A stretch of 64,000 nt of DNA from Comamonadaceae bacterium (GCA_027484575.1 JAIXSQ010000013.1:186001-250000), one strand, 5' to 3'. Counted from the stretch's first letter, positions 54,924 through 63,698 are shown. Numbers and translations: made by a program. Notes: generated by a model not told the origin, from the letters alone.

Positions 54924-55739
54924 TCAACGCCCCCCGAACAGGCGCTTGAGGAAGCCCTGCTTCTGCGCGTCGATGAAGCGCAGCGGCTTGTCCTCGCCCA
55001 TGAACCGGTCGATCACGTCCTTGTAGGCCTCGGACACGTCGCTGCCCTTCAGGTGCACCGCCGGCAGGCCCTGGTTCGAGGCGGTCAGCACCGTCTCGCT
55101 CTCGGGGATCACGCCGATCACCGGGATGCGCAGGATGTCCTGGATGTCCTCCAGCGACAGCATCTGGCCCTGGTCGACCCGGTTGGGGTTGTAGCGGGTG
55201 ATCAGCAGGTGCTCCTTGATCGGCTCCTTGCCCTCGATCGCGCGCCTGGTCTTGGACGACAGCATGCCCAGGATGCGGTCCGAGTCGCGCACCGAGGAGA
55301 CCTCGGGGTTGGTCACCACCAGCGCCTCGTCGGCGAAGTGCATGGCCATCAGCGCGCCGGTCTCGATGCCGGCCGGCGAGTCGCACACGATGTACTCGAA
55401 GCCCAGGGCGGCCAGGTCGTTCAGGACCTTCTCGACGCCTTCCTTGGTCAGCGCTTCCTTGTCGCGGGTCTGCGAGGCGGCCAGCACCGACAGGTTCTCG
55501 CAGTTCTTGTCCTTGATCAGGGCCTGGTTCAGCGTGGCCTCGCCCTGGATCACGTTGACGAAGTCGTACACCACGCGCCGCTCGCAGCCCATGATCAGGT
55601 CGAGGTTGCGCAGGCCGACGTCGAAGTCGATGACGCAGGTCTTGTGGCCGGCCAGGGCCAGGCCGGAGGCGAAGCTGGCGCTGGTGGTGGTCTTGCCCAC
55701 CCCGCCCTTGCCGGAGGTGACGACGATGATGCGTGCCAT
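54924..55739 (-). CDS. minD: Septum site-determining ATPase MinD
   Basis: The 271-residue ParA-like ATPase recruits MinC to the membrane and is displaced by MinE. The deviant Walker [43 protein letters not shown] and the C-terminal amphipathic membrane-targeting helix ([12 protein letters not shown]) are all present. It follows minC after 32 bases. A start at 55739 fits AGAGGAACCGC upstream. Confidence 0.98.
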   Translation of the reverse strand: MARIIVVTSGKGGVGKTTTSASFASGLALAGHKTCVIDFDVGLRNLDLIMGCERRVVYDFVNVIQGEATLNQALIKDKNCENLSVLAASQTRDKEALTKEGVEKVLNDLAALGFEYIVCDSPAGIETGALMAMHFADEALVVTNPEVSSVRDSDRILGMLSSKTRRAIEGKEPIKEHLLITRYNPNRVDQGQMLSLEDIQDILRIPVIGVIPESETVLTASNQGLPAVHLKGSDVSEAYKDVIDRFMGEDKPLRFIDAQKQGFLKRLFGGR

Positions 55740-55771
55740 GGGGTTGCGGTTCCTCTCGTGAGTGGGTGCGT

Positions 55772-56554
55772 TCAGCGCAGCGCCAGCGGGTCCATCACCA
55801 GCTTGCCCTCGAGCCCGCCGTCCAGGCGCACCTGGGTGGGCTTGCCCGCCACCTCGGGCGGCAGGGGCACGTCGCTGGTGCGGTACACGCCGGCGATGGA
55901 GATGAGTTCGGGCTCCAGGCACAGCGAGACGATGCGCGCCTGGTCGTTGCCCCGCGCGCCGGCGATCGCCTTGCCGCGCAGGGGTGCGTACACGTGGATG
56001 CTGCCGTCGGCGATGACCTCGGCACCCGGGTTGACCATGGCCATCACCACCAGGTCACGGCCGCGCGCATAGACCTGCTGGCCCGAGCGCAGCGGCCGGT
56101 CGATCACCAGCGCCGTCGCGGGGGCCTGCAGCGCCGCGGGTGCGGGCTCGGGGGCAGGCGCCGGAGCGGGCGCCTGGCGGGGGGTTGCGCTGGCCGGGGC
56201 TGCCGGCTCGAGGACCCGCGCCTCGCCGGCCCAGGCCAGGCCGGCCGCCAGGGCGGCGTCGCGCTGGGCGTGGCTGCCGCCGCGCACGGCCACCGGCTGC
56301 ACCCGCATGCCGCGCAGCAGCTGCAGCAGGGCGGGGTAGTCGGGCACCGCCTGCGGATCGGCCGCCTGGAGCGGGCCCAGGTCGATCACCAGCGGGTCCT
56401 GGTCGAAGAAATCGGGGATGTCACCGAACCGCGCCTGCAGCTCCGCCGCCAGTGCGCCGAGGTCGGCGGACTTGAGCAACAAAGCGACGAGCGGGAGGGT
56501 CGCGCTCTTGATCTCGAACGTGGCAGGCGAGCGGCCTGCGAGGGCGACGGACAT
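55772..56554 (-). CDS. minC: Septum site-determining protein MinC
   Basis: The 260-residue inhibitor of FtsZ assembly. The N-domain (residues 1-105) includes [21 protein letters not shown] linker of Ala/Pro repeats (about 118-145) joins it to the C-terminal beta-helix with [39 protein letters not shown] and [20 protein letters not shown], the dimer and MinD-binding face. It is the first gene of minCDE. The 127 bases to the next gene contain no recognised site. Confidence 0.96.
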   Translation of the reverse strand: MSVALAGRSPATFEIKSATLPLVALLLKSADLGALAAELQARFGDIPDFFDQDPLVIDLGPLQAADPQAVPDYPALLQLLRGMRVQPVAVRGGSHAQRDAALAAGLAWAGEARVLEPAAPASATPRQAPAPAPAPEPAPAALQAPATALVIDRPLRSGQQVYARGRDLVVMAMVNPGAEVIADGSIHVYAPLRGKAIAGARGNDQARIVSLCLEPELISIAGVYRTSDVPLPPEVAGKPTQVRLDGGLEGKLVMDPLALR

Positions 56555-56681
56555 CGGGTGGGGAACTGCTGGCCTTCTGCGAGGCGGGCGGATCTTAGCA
56601 GCGCGGCTGTGCGTGCCGTCCTACGGCAGGAATCGACTGCAACCACTGCCGCGCTTTGAACGTTTTTTCACACTGGAGGGC

Positions 56682-56972
56682 ATGTCGTCGCGCCGTCGCC
56701 TCGTGTTCGCCCTGCTGGCCGCCGGCCTGTGGTGGGGGCCTGCGCCGGCGCAGGTGCCGGCCCCCGGGCCCGTGGCGCCAGGTGCACCGCGCGACCCCGG
56801 CATCGACCAGCCCCGCTCGCCCAGCGATGCCAAGCCCCGGCGCGACCGCGATGGCGGCCTGGCCGCGCCGCGCCGCGACGAGGGCGTGAAGGCGCCGAGC
56901 CGGCAGCGCGCCGACAAGTCCGTCCGCCGGGGCATCGAGCGGGCGCGGCGCGGGGTCGATCGCGTCGATTAA
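56682..56972 (+). CDS. Small secreted hypothetical protein
   Basis: A 96-residue protein with a signal peptide (RRRLVFALLAAGLWWGPAPA, cleavage near AQVPA) and a Pro/Arg/Asp-rich, probably disordered mature part ending in RRGIERARRGVDRVD. GGAGGG lies just before the ATG, and TTGAACGTTTTTTCACAC upstream may hold a promoter. It is not a family that I recognise. It lies between minC and the origin-like segment. Confidence 0.6.
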   Translation: MSSRRRLVFALLAAGLWWGPAPAQVPAPGPVAPGAPRDPGIDQPRSPSDAKPRRDRDGGLAAPRRDEGVKAPSRQRADKSVRRGIERARRGVDRVD

Positions 56973-56980
56973 GGCGGGAG

Positions 56981-57218
56981 TTGTCCCCGGCTGTTCTTCT
57001 TAGTCTTCTTATTTCAAGGGTAGTAGTAGCTAGTAGAGGCCCGCCCCGGCTGTGGACAAGCCGCCTTTTCCCAGCAGCCACAAGCCTTTTCCGCCGCCGC
57101 GAGGGTGTGGGCGGGTGCGCGTCCGTGCTGTCCCCGAAACAGGAACAAGTCGGCCGACCGGCCCGCGCCTGTGGATAAGGATGGGCTTGTGCGGAAACTG
57201 TCCCCAGTGTTGTCCTTT
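56981..57218. other. Candidate replication origin (oriC-like segment)
   Basis: In this non-coding stretch an AT-rich island (56991-57020, TTCTTCTTAGTCTTCTTATT) is followed by TAG repeats at 57021-57029 and 57031-57036, a GC-rich block, and then TGTGGACAA at 57051. This is the order unwinding element, DnaA-trios, GC spacer, DnaA box known from basal bacterial origin elements. Further box-like sites are TTGTCCCCG 56981, CTGTCCCCG 57128, the perfect box TGTGGATAA 57170, CTGTCCCCA 57198 and TTGTCCTTT 57210. The AT-rich island is striking in so GC-rich a genome. The segment is next to minC and 16.7 kb from dnaA. I rate it likely but unproven. Confidence 0.65.
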
Positions 57219-57272
57219 GACAGGGGAGGCGGGGATGGGGTAGGGCGCGCGCGGGGGCGACGAAGCGGGCAC

Positions 57273-57305
57273 CGTCATCCCGGCGAAGGCCGGGATCCAG
57301 GGACG
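57273..57305. repeat. Type B palindrome at the 3' side of the GIY-YIG gene
   Basis: CGTCATCCCGGCGAAGGCCG and the rest of the unit end one base before the GIY-YIG stop codon. GGGGGCGACG at 57253-57262 is the remnant of an opposite copy across an 11-base spacer. Confidence 0.88.
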
Positions 57306-57306
57306 T

Positions 57307-57594
57307 TCAGCGCAGCAGGTCCGGGTAGAGATCGCGCCAGTACGGGTTGCCGCGTTCGATCAGCCGCAGCTTCCAGGCACGGCGCCATTCCTTGATCTGC
57401 TTTTCGCGTCGGATGGCAGCAACGATGGAGTCGGTGGCCTCGAACCAGACCAGCTGCTTGACGCCGTGGTCCTTGGTGAAGCCGTCGACCAGCCCTGCGC
57501 GGTGCTCGTGAACGCGCCGCACGAGGTTGTTGGTCACACCGACGTAGAGGGTTCCGTTGCGATGGCTGGCAAGGAGGTACACGAAGGCTGGCAT
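57307..57594 (-). CDS. Small GIY-YIG nuclease family protein
   Basis: A 95-residue, single-domain protein. VYLLASHRNGTLYVGVTNNL carries the GIY (VYLL) and YIG (YVG) strands. The catalytic Arg is in LVRRVHEHR, the metal-binding Glu in REKQIKEWRR, and GNPYWRDLYP closes the fold, as in UvrC-like (URI) single-domain members. The family cuts DNA in repair, homing or mobile elements; the role of stand-alone copies is unclear. The gene sits exactly between palindromic repeats, one touching its stop and another 42 bases before its start, and directly beside the origin-like segment. Confidence 0.9.
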   Translation of the reverse strand: MPAFVYLLASHRNGTLYVGVTNNLVRRVHEHRAGLVDGFTKDHGVKQLVWFEATDSIVAAIRREKQIKEWRRAWKLRLIERGNPYWRDLYPDLLR

Positions 57595-57635
57595 GCGCTG
57601 CGACTGTCGTGTGCGCTTTCCATCCCTGCCTCCCC

Positions 57636-57711
57636 CAAGTCACTGGGCCCCGGCTTTCGCCGGGGCGACGAGCCTGGCGTCATCCCGGCGCAGGCCTGGA
57701 TCCAGTGACTT
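57636..57711. repeat. Inverted pair of type B palindromes between GIY-YIG and udgX
   Basis: A reverse copy (57636-57670, CAAGTCACTGGGCCCCGGCT onward) and a forward copy (57679-57711, GTCATCCCGGCGCAGGCCTG onward) face each other across AGCCTGGC. The forward copy extends into the end of the udgX frame and supplies its last codons and stop. Confidence 0.9.
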
Positions 57712-59161
57712 GCGCCGCCACCCCCAGGTCCCGCACGAACCCCTCGAATCCCGCCTGCTGGTCCTCGGCCGGCATCCGCAGCAAGGCCGACGGATGCAGC
57801 GTCACCAGCACGCGCAGGCCGTCCGCGCGCACCAGCCACTGCCCGCGCTCCTTCAGCACCGCCACCGGCCGCCCCAGCAGCGACCGCGCCGCCGTCGCCC
57901 CGAGCGCCACGCAGGCCTGCGGTCTGACCAGGGCAAGTTCGTCCTCGAGCCAGTGCAGGCACGCGGCCGCCTCGCGCTGCGTCGGGCTCTTGTGGATGCG
58001 GCGCTTGCCGCGCAGCTCGTACTTGAAGTGCTTGACCGCGTTGGTCACGAACACCGCGGCGCGGTCGATGCCGGCCTGCTGCAGCGCGCGGTCCAGCAGC
58101 TGCCCGGCCGGCCCCACGGAAGGATGGCCCTGCAGGTCTTCCTGGTCGCCCGGTTGTTCCCCCACGAAGACCAGCGGCGCACCGAGCCGGCCCTCGCCCA
58201 CCACCGACTGCGTGGCGTGCTCGCCGATGGGGCAGTCGCGGCAGGCACGCGTGGCCGTGCGCAGGTCCGCCATCGACAGGATGCGGTGCACGGGTGCCGG
58301 CGTCGCGGGCTGGGGTGGCGGCAGGCGCGGCATGCGGCGCTCGGGCGCCGAGGGGTCCGCCTCGATCATCTGGCCGCTGCGTTCCATCGCCTGGGCCGAG
58401 AGTTCGCTGATCAGCACGGCCTCGGGCAGGTTGTGCCAGTAGCGGCGCGGCATCTCCTTGCGCATCATGTCCAGCTTGAGCCGCGCGGGGTTGAAGATGC
58501 TGCGGTAGTAGGTCAGCCACAGCTGCTCGCCCGCATCGGCAGCCGGTGCGTCCTCGCGCCGCGCCGGCGGGCCGAACGACAGCTGCGTGCCGTCCCAGCG
58601 CACCGAGCGCTCGGGCGTCAGGATGGCCCAGTCCATGCCGGTGAAGCGCTTGGCGCACCACGGCGCGATGGCCTCGACGATGTGGTGCTGCGGCTCGAAC
58701 CAGGCCACGTGCAGCACGCCGTCGCGGCAGCCCATGTCGGGCACCGGCCGGAAGCGCAGGAAAGCCTTCATCTTGTGCAGGTCGCGCCGCACCTGCTGGG
58801 CCATCTGCTGCGCCGCGAGCATGTCGGGGTCGATGGGGTCGTCGCGCAGCCCGGGCTCGTGCACCAGCCGCCACAGCAGCCGGTACAGCAGGGAGAACCG
58901 CGCCGGCTCGCGGTGCAGGACCACCGTCTCGACCAGCCGCAGGAACGCCGCCGGCACGAGCGCGCGCGAGGCGCCGGGCGGCGTGACCGGCGCAGGCACG
59001 GGCTCGGCGGCAGCGGGCAGGTCGGCGAAGAGATCCTCCTCGGCGGTGGCCGTGGACCAGTGCACCGCCTCGGGCGGCACCTGCCGCGCGAGCAGGGCAC
59101 GGGCCTGGGCACGGAACCCCGCCAGGTCCGTCTCGCCGGCGAGCCGCACCTGCTCCATCAC
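57680..59161 (-). CDS. UdgX-type uracil-DNA glycosylase with N-terminal DUF4130 domain
   Basis: A 493-residue fusion. Residues 1-260 form the DUF4130 part that accompanies radical SAM partners (FSLLYRLLWRL, HKMKAFLRFRPV, WFEPQHHIVEAIAPWCAKRF in two pieces, RYWHNLPEA). Residues 295-485 form a family 4-like uracil glycosylase with CRDCPIGEHATQSVVGEG, the active-site FVGEQPGDQEDLQGHPSVGP, the extra loop GKRRIHKSPT and TLHPSALLR. The KRRIH loop is the mark of UdgX, whose His forms a covalent bond with uracil-containing DNA. Two Cys pairs suit an iron-sulfur cluster. The last 11 residues (VTGSRPAPG end) come from a palindromic repeat. Confidence 0.92.
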   Translation of the reverse strand: MMEQVRLAGETDLAGFRAQARALLARQVPPEAVHWSTATAEEDLFADLPAAAEPVPAPVTPPGASRALVPAAFLRLVETVVLHREPARFSLLYRLLWRLVHEPGLRDDPIDPDMLAAQQMAQQVRRDLHKMKAFLRFRPVPDMGCRDGVLHVAWFEPQHHIVEAIAPWCAKRFTGMDWAILTPERSVRWDGTQLSFGPPARREDAPAADAGEQLWLTYYRSIFNPARLKLDMMRKEMPRRYWHNLPEAVLISELSAQAMERSGQMIEADPSAPERRMPRLPPPQPATPAPVHRILSMADLRTATRACRDCPIGEHATQSVVGEGRLGAPLVFVGEQPGDQEDLQGHPSVGPAGQLLDRALQQAGIDRAAVFVTNAVKHFKYELRGKRRIHKSPTQREAAACLHWLEDELALVRPQACVALGATAARSLLGRPVAVLKERGQWLVRADGLRVLVTLHPSALLRMPAEDQQAGFEGFVRDLGVAAQVTGSRPAPG

Positions 59162-59168
59162 AGACGCC

Positions 59169-60431
59169 TCAGAACAGGCTGGCCTGCACCGGCGCAGCCA
59201 CCATCGGCATCGCGGCCGGGGCCGGCGTGCGCGGCCGGTGGTCGGCGACCTCGACGAAGGGCAGCACCTTGGCCACGGGCACGTGCAGGCGCTTGAGGTC
59301 GTCGCTGCGCACCCGGCGGTGGCGGCGCGCCAGCAGCAGGCGGTCGACGGCCTTCACGCCCAGCCCGGGCACGCGCAGCAGCAACTCGCGCGGCGCGCGG
59401 TTCAGGTCGACCGGGAAGCGCTCGGGATGCGCCAGGGCCCAGGCCAGCTTGGGATCGACCTCGAGCGACAGCATGCCCTGTGCGGCCGGCGGCGTGATCT
59501 CCTGCGGCTCGAAGCCGTAGAAGCGCATCAGCCAGTCGGCCTGGTACAGCCGGTGCTCGCGCACCAGCGGCGGCGCCTGGGCCGGCAGCCTGGACGCCGC
59601 ATGCGGGATGGGGCTGAAGGCCGAGTAGTAGACGCGCTTGAGCCGGTACGACCCGTAGAGCTGCGCGCTGGTGGCCAGGATGGTGGCGTCGTCGGTCGCA
59701 TCGGCGCCCACGATCATCTGCGTGCTCTGGCCGGCGGCCGAGAAGGGCGGCGGCTCGGCGCGCCGCGCGCCGGCGCCGGGCACCAGCCGGATCGGCTGCG
59801 CACGCACCTCGGCCTGCTGCGCCTTGGCCTCGTCGATGTGGACCCGCAGCCGCGCCATCGAGCGCTTGATGGCCGCCACGTCCTTCTCGGGTGCCAGCAC
59901 CTGCAGGCTGGACGGCGTGGGCAGCTCGATGTTGATCGACAGCCGGTCGGCCCAGCGGCCGGCCTCGGCCAGCAGCTCGGGCGCGGCCTCGGGGATGGTC
60001 TTGAGGTGGATGTAGCCGCGGAAGTCGTGCTCGGTGCGCAGCTTGCGCGCGACCGCGACCACCTGCTCCATCGTGTAGTCGGGGCTGCGGATGATGCCGC
60101 TGGACAGGAACAGGCCCTCGATGCAGTTGCGCCGGTAGAAGTCCAGCGTGAGCTGCACCACCTCGTCGACCGTGAAGCGCGCGCGCGGCACGTCGCTGCT
60201 GACGCGGTTGACGCAGTACAGGCAGTCGTACTGGCACCAGTTGGTCAGCAGGATCTTCAGCAGCGAGATGCAGCGGCCGTCCGGCGCGTAGCTGTGGCAG
60301 ATGCCCGAGCCCTCGTTGGAGCCCAGCCCGTTGCTGCCGGCGGAGTCGCGCTTGCGCCCGCCGCTGGACGAGCAGGACGCGTCGTACTTGGCGGCGTCGG
60401 CAAGGATGGCGAGCTTGGCTTGAAGATCCAC
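59169..60431 (-). CDS. Putative DNA modification/repair radical SAM protein
   Basis: A 420-residue radical SAM enzyme. ASCSSSGGRKRDS and CHSYAPDGRCISLLKILLTN precede the cluster motif CQYDCLYC (C-x3-C-x2-C) near residue 80. The C-terminal region (about residues 330-370, RAPRELLLRVPGLGVKAVDR) is a helix-hairpin-helix for DNA binding. This family is almost always found beside a UdgX/DUF4130 gene and is thought to act on DNA, though the reaction is unknown. The GTG at 60431 gives the usual DLQAKLAILADAAKYDASC start; a TTG at 60458 is an alternative. It precedes udgX by seven bases, so both are one operon. Confidence 0.9.
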   Translation of the reverse strand: MDLQAKLAILADAAKYDASCSSSGGRKRDSAGSNGLGSNEGSGICHSYAPDGRCISLLKILLTNWCQYDCLYCVNRVSSDVPRARFTVDEVVQLTLDFYRRNCIEGLFLSSGIIRSPDYTMEQVVAVARKLRTEHDFRGYIHLKTIPEAAPELLAEAGRWADRLSINIELPTPSSLQVLAPEKDVAAIKRSMARLRVHIDEAKAQQAEVRAQPIRLVPGAGARRAEPPPFSAAGQSTQMIVGADATDDATILATSAQLYGSYRLKRVYYSAFSPIPHAASRLPAQAPPLVREHRLYQADWLMRFYGFEPQEITPPAAQGMLSLEVDPKLAWALAHPERFPVDLNRAPRELLLRVPGLGVKAVDRLLLARRHRRVRSDDLKRLHVPVAKVLPFVEVADHRPRTPAPAAMPMVAAPVQASLF

Positions 60432-60530
60432 TGGATGATCGTACAGTGCCGGGTGCAAAGGCTTGTGGTTGCTGGCCCTTACCCGAGCCAGGTGCGGGGT
60501 TCCGCGAACAAAGTCACTGGGCGCGGGGCG

Positions 60531-61643
60531 TCACGGCACCTGCCCCACATGCGCCCGCCTGCGCAAGCGGCGCGCCTTCACCTCCATCCCCAGGTAGATC
60601 ACCGCCGCCAGCGCCAGCGGGCCGATGTAGTACACGGCGCGGTAGCCCAGCAAGGCCGCCAGCAGCTGCGTTTCGGCGATCCGGTGCCCCAGCAGCGCGA
60701 TGAACACGGCCTCGAACACGCCCAGCCCCGCGGGCACGTGCACCACCACGCCCGCGATCGCGCCGACCAGCAGCACGGTGAGCACGTCGGTGTAGACGAT
60801 CTGCTGGCGCAGCAGCACCCAGACGATGGCAGCCATCAGCGCCCAGTTCAGGCACGAGATCGCCATCTGCAGCACCGCCATGCGCCAGGGCGGCAGGTAG
60901 ATCTCGTGTCCCCGCCAGGTCCAGCTGTGGTCGCCGGCGCGCCAGCACGCGATGAGGTAGCCGGCCGAGATCGCGACCAGCCCCGCGCCCACCCACTGCA
61001 GGCCGTGGTTGCCCATCTTCCAGGCCGGCGGCAGTGCCAGCGGGTGGACGATGAACAGGATGCCCGCCAGCAGCTTGTAGCCCAGCCAGTTGGTGAGCAT
61101 CGACATCGACACGATCTTGGTGATCGTCGCCATCGGCAGTCCCAGCCGCGAGTACAGCCGGTAGCGGAAGCCCACCCCGCCCACCAGCGAGCCGATGCAC
61201 AGGTTGAAGGCGTAGCTGACGAAGTTCACCGCCATCACCACCGGCGTCCTGAGCGTGTGGCCGGTGTAGCGCCGCCCGATCAGGTCGAAGCAGCTGTACA
61301 GCAGGTGACTGGCCACCGCCAGGCCCACCGCCGCCCACAGCGCCGAGGCCGGCAGGTTGCGCAGCGAGTCGAGGACGTCGCCCCAGTCGATGTTACTGGC
61401 GTAGGTGAACAGCAGCCATGCAACCGCCAGGAAGAACAGCAGCGACAACCCGCGCTTGAGCCAGGGCCACCACGGCCGGTCGCGCCAGCGGCCCGTGCTT
61501 GTTGCCGCGGCGCCGCCACTGGCGCGACCCGTGCGATCCGCGCCGTGGGCCCGCGGAGCCGCCGCCGCGCTGGCGCGCACCGGGTCGATGTGGTCTTCGT
61601 TGGCCGCCCGCAGCAGGCCCTCGGGCAGCGAGCGCGAGCTCAT
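60531..61643 (-). CDS. Lysylphosphatidylglycerol synthetase-like/UPF0104 membrane protein
   Basis: A 370-residue protein with a charged N-terminus of about 65 residues and eight or so membrane helices. FVSYAFNLCIGSLVGGVGFR, LLVGAIAGVVVHVPAGLGVF and ALLGYRAVYYIGPLALA are typical of the flippase-like domain of MprF and of UPF0104 (YbhN) proteins. In E. coli ybhN neighbours clsB. Here too the gene overlaps a cardiolipin synthase gene (ATGA) and follows an EEP-family gene like ybhP, so the ybhP-clsB-ybhN order is kept. Function is probably phospholipid-related and not proven. Confidence 0.88.
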   Translation of the reverse strand: MSSRSLPEGLLRAANEDHIDPVRASAAAAPRAHGADRTGRASGGAAATSTGRWRDRPWWPWLKRGLSLLFFLAVAWLLFTYASNIDWGDVLDSLRNLPASALWAAVGLAVASHLLYSCFDLIGRRYTGHTLRTPVVMAVNFVSYAFNLCIGSLVGGVGFRYRLYSRLGLPMATITKIVSMSMLTNWLGYKLLAGILFIVHPLALPPAWKMGNHGLQWVGAGLVAISAGYLIACWRAGDHSWTWRGHEIYLPPWRMAVLQMAISCLNWALMAAIVWVLLRQQIVYTDVLTVLLVGAIAGVVVHVPAGLGVFEAVFIALLGHRIAETQLLAALLGYRAVYYIGPLALAAVIYLGMEVKARRLRRRAHVGQVP

Positions 61644-62893
61644 CGCCGCTCCCGCGCGGGCGTCGCGCCGGCCGTCGCCGCCGCGAGCTGTTCGGACAGC
61701 GCCGGCGCGAGCTTGGGCCGGTGCCGCGGCAGCCAGCTGGTCAGCAGCGGCCAGAGGCGCACCAGGTGGAAGGCCACGAAGCTGCGCACCACCGCGCCGA
61801 ACCCCGAGCGCTGCGCCACCTCCTGGAAGTCGACCTCGCGGCAGCTCTCGCGGACCAGGGCCTCGAGCCGCTGGTGCAGGTGCGCGTTGAAGCCCGCGTC
61901 GCGGATGATCACGTTGGCCTCGAGGTTCAGCGACAGGCTCAGCGGGTCCAGGTTGCTCGAGCCCACCGTGGCCCATTCCCCGTCGGCCAGCGCCACCTTG
62001 CCGTGCAGCGGCCGCTCGCAGTACTCGTAGATGCGCACGCCGGCCTTGGCCAGGTGCCCGTACAGCGCGCTGGCGCCCACCTTGACAATCGCCATGTCGG
62101 GCGTGCCCTGCAGGATCAGGCGCACGTCGACGCCGCGGCGCGCGGCGCGCCGCAGGTCGCGGATCAGCCGGTAGCCGGGGAAGAAGTAGGCGTTGGCGAT
62201 CACGATGCGCTCGCGCGCGGTGCGGATGGCCAGCCGGTAGTGCCGCTCGATGTCGTTGGTGTGGAAGCCGTTGTCGCGCGTCACCAGCGCGGCGCGCGCG
62301 CTGCCGGCGCGCGGCAGCTCATGGGGCGCATGCCGGGCCTGGCGGCGCCAGCGCCACCAGCGGCGCGCGGGCGTGTGCCGCGAGCCTGCGGCCAGCGCGG
62401 CGTGCACGAAGCGGTGCAGCTCGGCCACGATGGGGCCGCGCATCTCGACCGAATAGTCCTGCTTGGCCTCGGGGCCGTAGTCCGCCAGGTGGTCGGCCGA
62501 GTAGTTGATGCCGCCGATGAACGCGGTCTCGCCGTCGACCACCACGATCTTGCGGTGCATGCGGCGCAGCACCTTGGGCCGCCAGCCGAACGGCCGCGGG
62601 CCCGGGTCGAACACGTGCAGCCGCACGCCGGCCTGGCACAGCGTGCGGATGTAGCGCTCGGACAGGTCGGGCGAGCCCCAGCCGTCGATGGTCATGTCCA
62701 CCTGCACGCCACGGCGTGCGGCCTCGGTGAGCACCGCATGCAGCTGCAGCCCGACCTTGTCCTCGAACAGGATGAAGGTCTCCAGCACCACCTCGCGCTG
62801 CGCGGCGGCGATGCGCTCGAACACGCGCGGGAAGAACTCCTCGCCGTTCTCGAGCAGGGTGAAGTCGTTGCCGTCGGTCCAGCGCGGATGCAT
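61640..62893 (-). CDS. clsB: Cardiolipin synthase B
   Basis: A 417-residue phospholipase D superfamily enzyme that makes cardiolipin. Two HKD motifs are complete: MHRKIVVVDGETAFIGGINY near residue 115 and LHGKVALADGEWATVGSSNL near 300. NGEEFFPRVFERIAAAQREV at the N-terminus and the lack of long N-terminal membrane helices point to ClsB rather than ClsA. The ATG at 62893 follows GAGAAGGACATCCGC. It lies 40 bases after the EEP-family gene and overlaps the UPF0104 gene. Confidence 0.93.
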   Translation of the reverse strand: MHPRWTDGNDFTLLENGEEFFPRVFERIAAAQREVVLETFILFEDKVGLQLHAVLTEAARRGVQVDMTIDGWGSPDLSERYIRTLCQAGVRLHVFDPGPRPFGWRPKVLRRMHRKIVVVDGETAFIGGINYSADHLADYGPEAKQDYSVEMRGPIVAELHRFVHAALAAGSRHTPARRWWRWRRQARHAPHELPRAGSARAALVTRDNGFHTNDIERHYRLAIRTARERIVIANAYFFPGYRLIRDLRRAARRGVDVRLILQGTPDMAIVKVGASALYGHLAKAGVRIYEYCERPLHGKVALADGEWATVGSSNLDPLSLSLNLEANVIIRDAGFNAHLHQRLEALVRESCREVDFQEVAQRSGFGAVVRSFVAFHLVRLWPLLTSWLPRHRPKLAPALSEQLAAATAGATPARERR

Positions 62894-62933
62894 GCGGATG
62901 TCCTTCTCGTGGGGGCACTGCGGCGCGGCCGCG

Positions 62934-63698
62934 CTACAGGTGGATCTCCGCAACCAGCGGGGCGTGGTCGGACAGGTGCGACCAGGGGCGGCGCGGCAGC
63001 ACCACGGGCAGGTGCACCGAGGCGTTGCGCACGTAGATGCGGTCCAGGCACAGCAGCGGCAGCCGGGCCGGGAAGGTGCGCGCGGGAGCGCCGTAGGCAT
63101 GCACGAAGACCTCGCGCAGCCCGGCACCTTCGGCCAGGATCGCGTCGGCCTTCTGCCGCCAGTCGTTGAAGTCGCCCGCCACGATGAGCGGCGCCTGCGC
63201 CGGCACCTCGTCGTTGACCAGCTCGCACAGCAGCTGCAGCTGCTGGCGCCGGTGGTCCTCCGACAGGCCCAGGTGCACGCACACCACGTGCACGTCCATC
63301 GCGCGGCCGGGGATGCGGATCGCGCAGTGCAGCAGGCCCCGCTTCTCGGGCCCGGGCAGCGACACGTCGTGGTTGCGGTGGTGAACGATGGGGAACTTGG
63401 ACATCACGGCATTGCCGTGGTCGCCCTTGGGATAGACCACGTTCTGGCCGTACGCGAACTGCGGCCAGATCTCGTCGGCCAGGAACTCGTAGTGCGGCGT
63501 CTCTGGCCAGCTGCCGGCCCACCTGCGGCTGTGCTCCTCGTGGGTGCCCAGCACCTCCTGCAGGAACACCACGTCGGCCCCCACCTTGCGCACGGCGTCG
63601 CGCAGCTCCGGCAGGATGAACTTCCGGTTGAAGGTGGTGAACCCCTTGTGGGTGTTGACCGTCATGACGGTGAGCGGTGTGTCCGCGGTGGCAGGCAT
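62934..63698 (-). CDS. Endonuclease/exonuclease/phosphatase family protein (YbhP-like)
   Basis: A 254-residue EEP-fold hydrolase. [38 protein letters not shown] (catalytic Glu), [29 protein letters not shown] (Asp-Asn) and [12 protein letters not shown] (final Asp-His) are the ordered motifs. Such enzymes cleave phosphodiester or phosphomonoester bonds; the cardiolipin-locus members may act on lipids, which is an inference from context. The ATG at 63698 is 150 bases from the divergent next gene. That gap shows CAGAAT at 63835-63840 as a possible -10 box and nothing else recognised. Confidence 0.9.
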   Translation of the reverse strand: MPATADTPLTVMTVNTHKGFTTFNRKFILPELRDAVRKVGADVVFLQEVLGTHEEHSRRWAGSWPETPHYEFLADEIWPQFAYGQNVVYPKGDHGNAVMSKFPIVHHRNHDVSLPGPEKRGLLHCAIRIPGRAMDVHVVCVHLGLSEDHRRQQLQLLCELVNDEVPAQAPLIVAGDFNDWRQKADAILAEGAGLREVFVHAYGAPARTFPARLPLLCLDRIYVRNASVHLPVVLPRRPWSHLSDHAPLVAEIHL

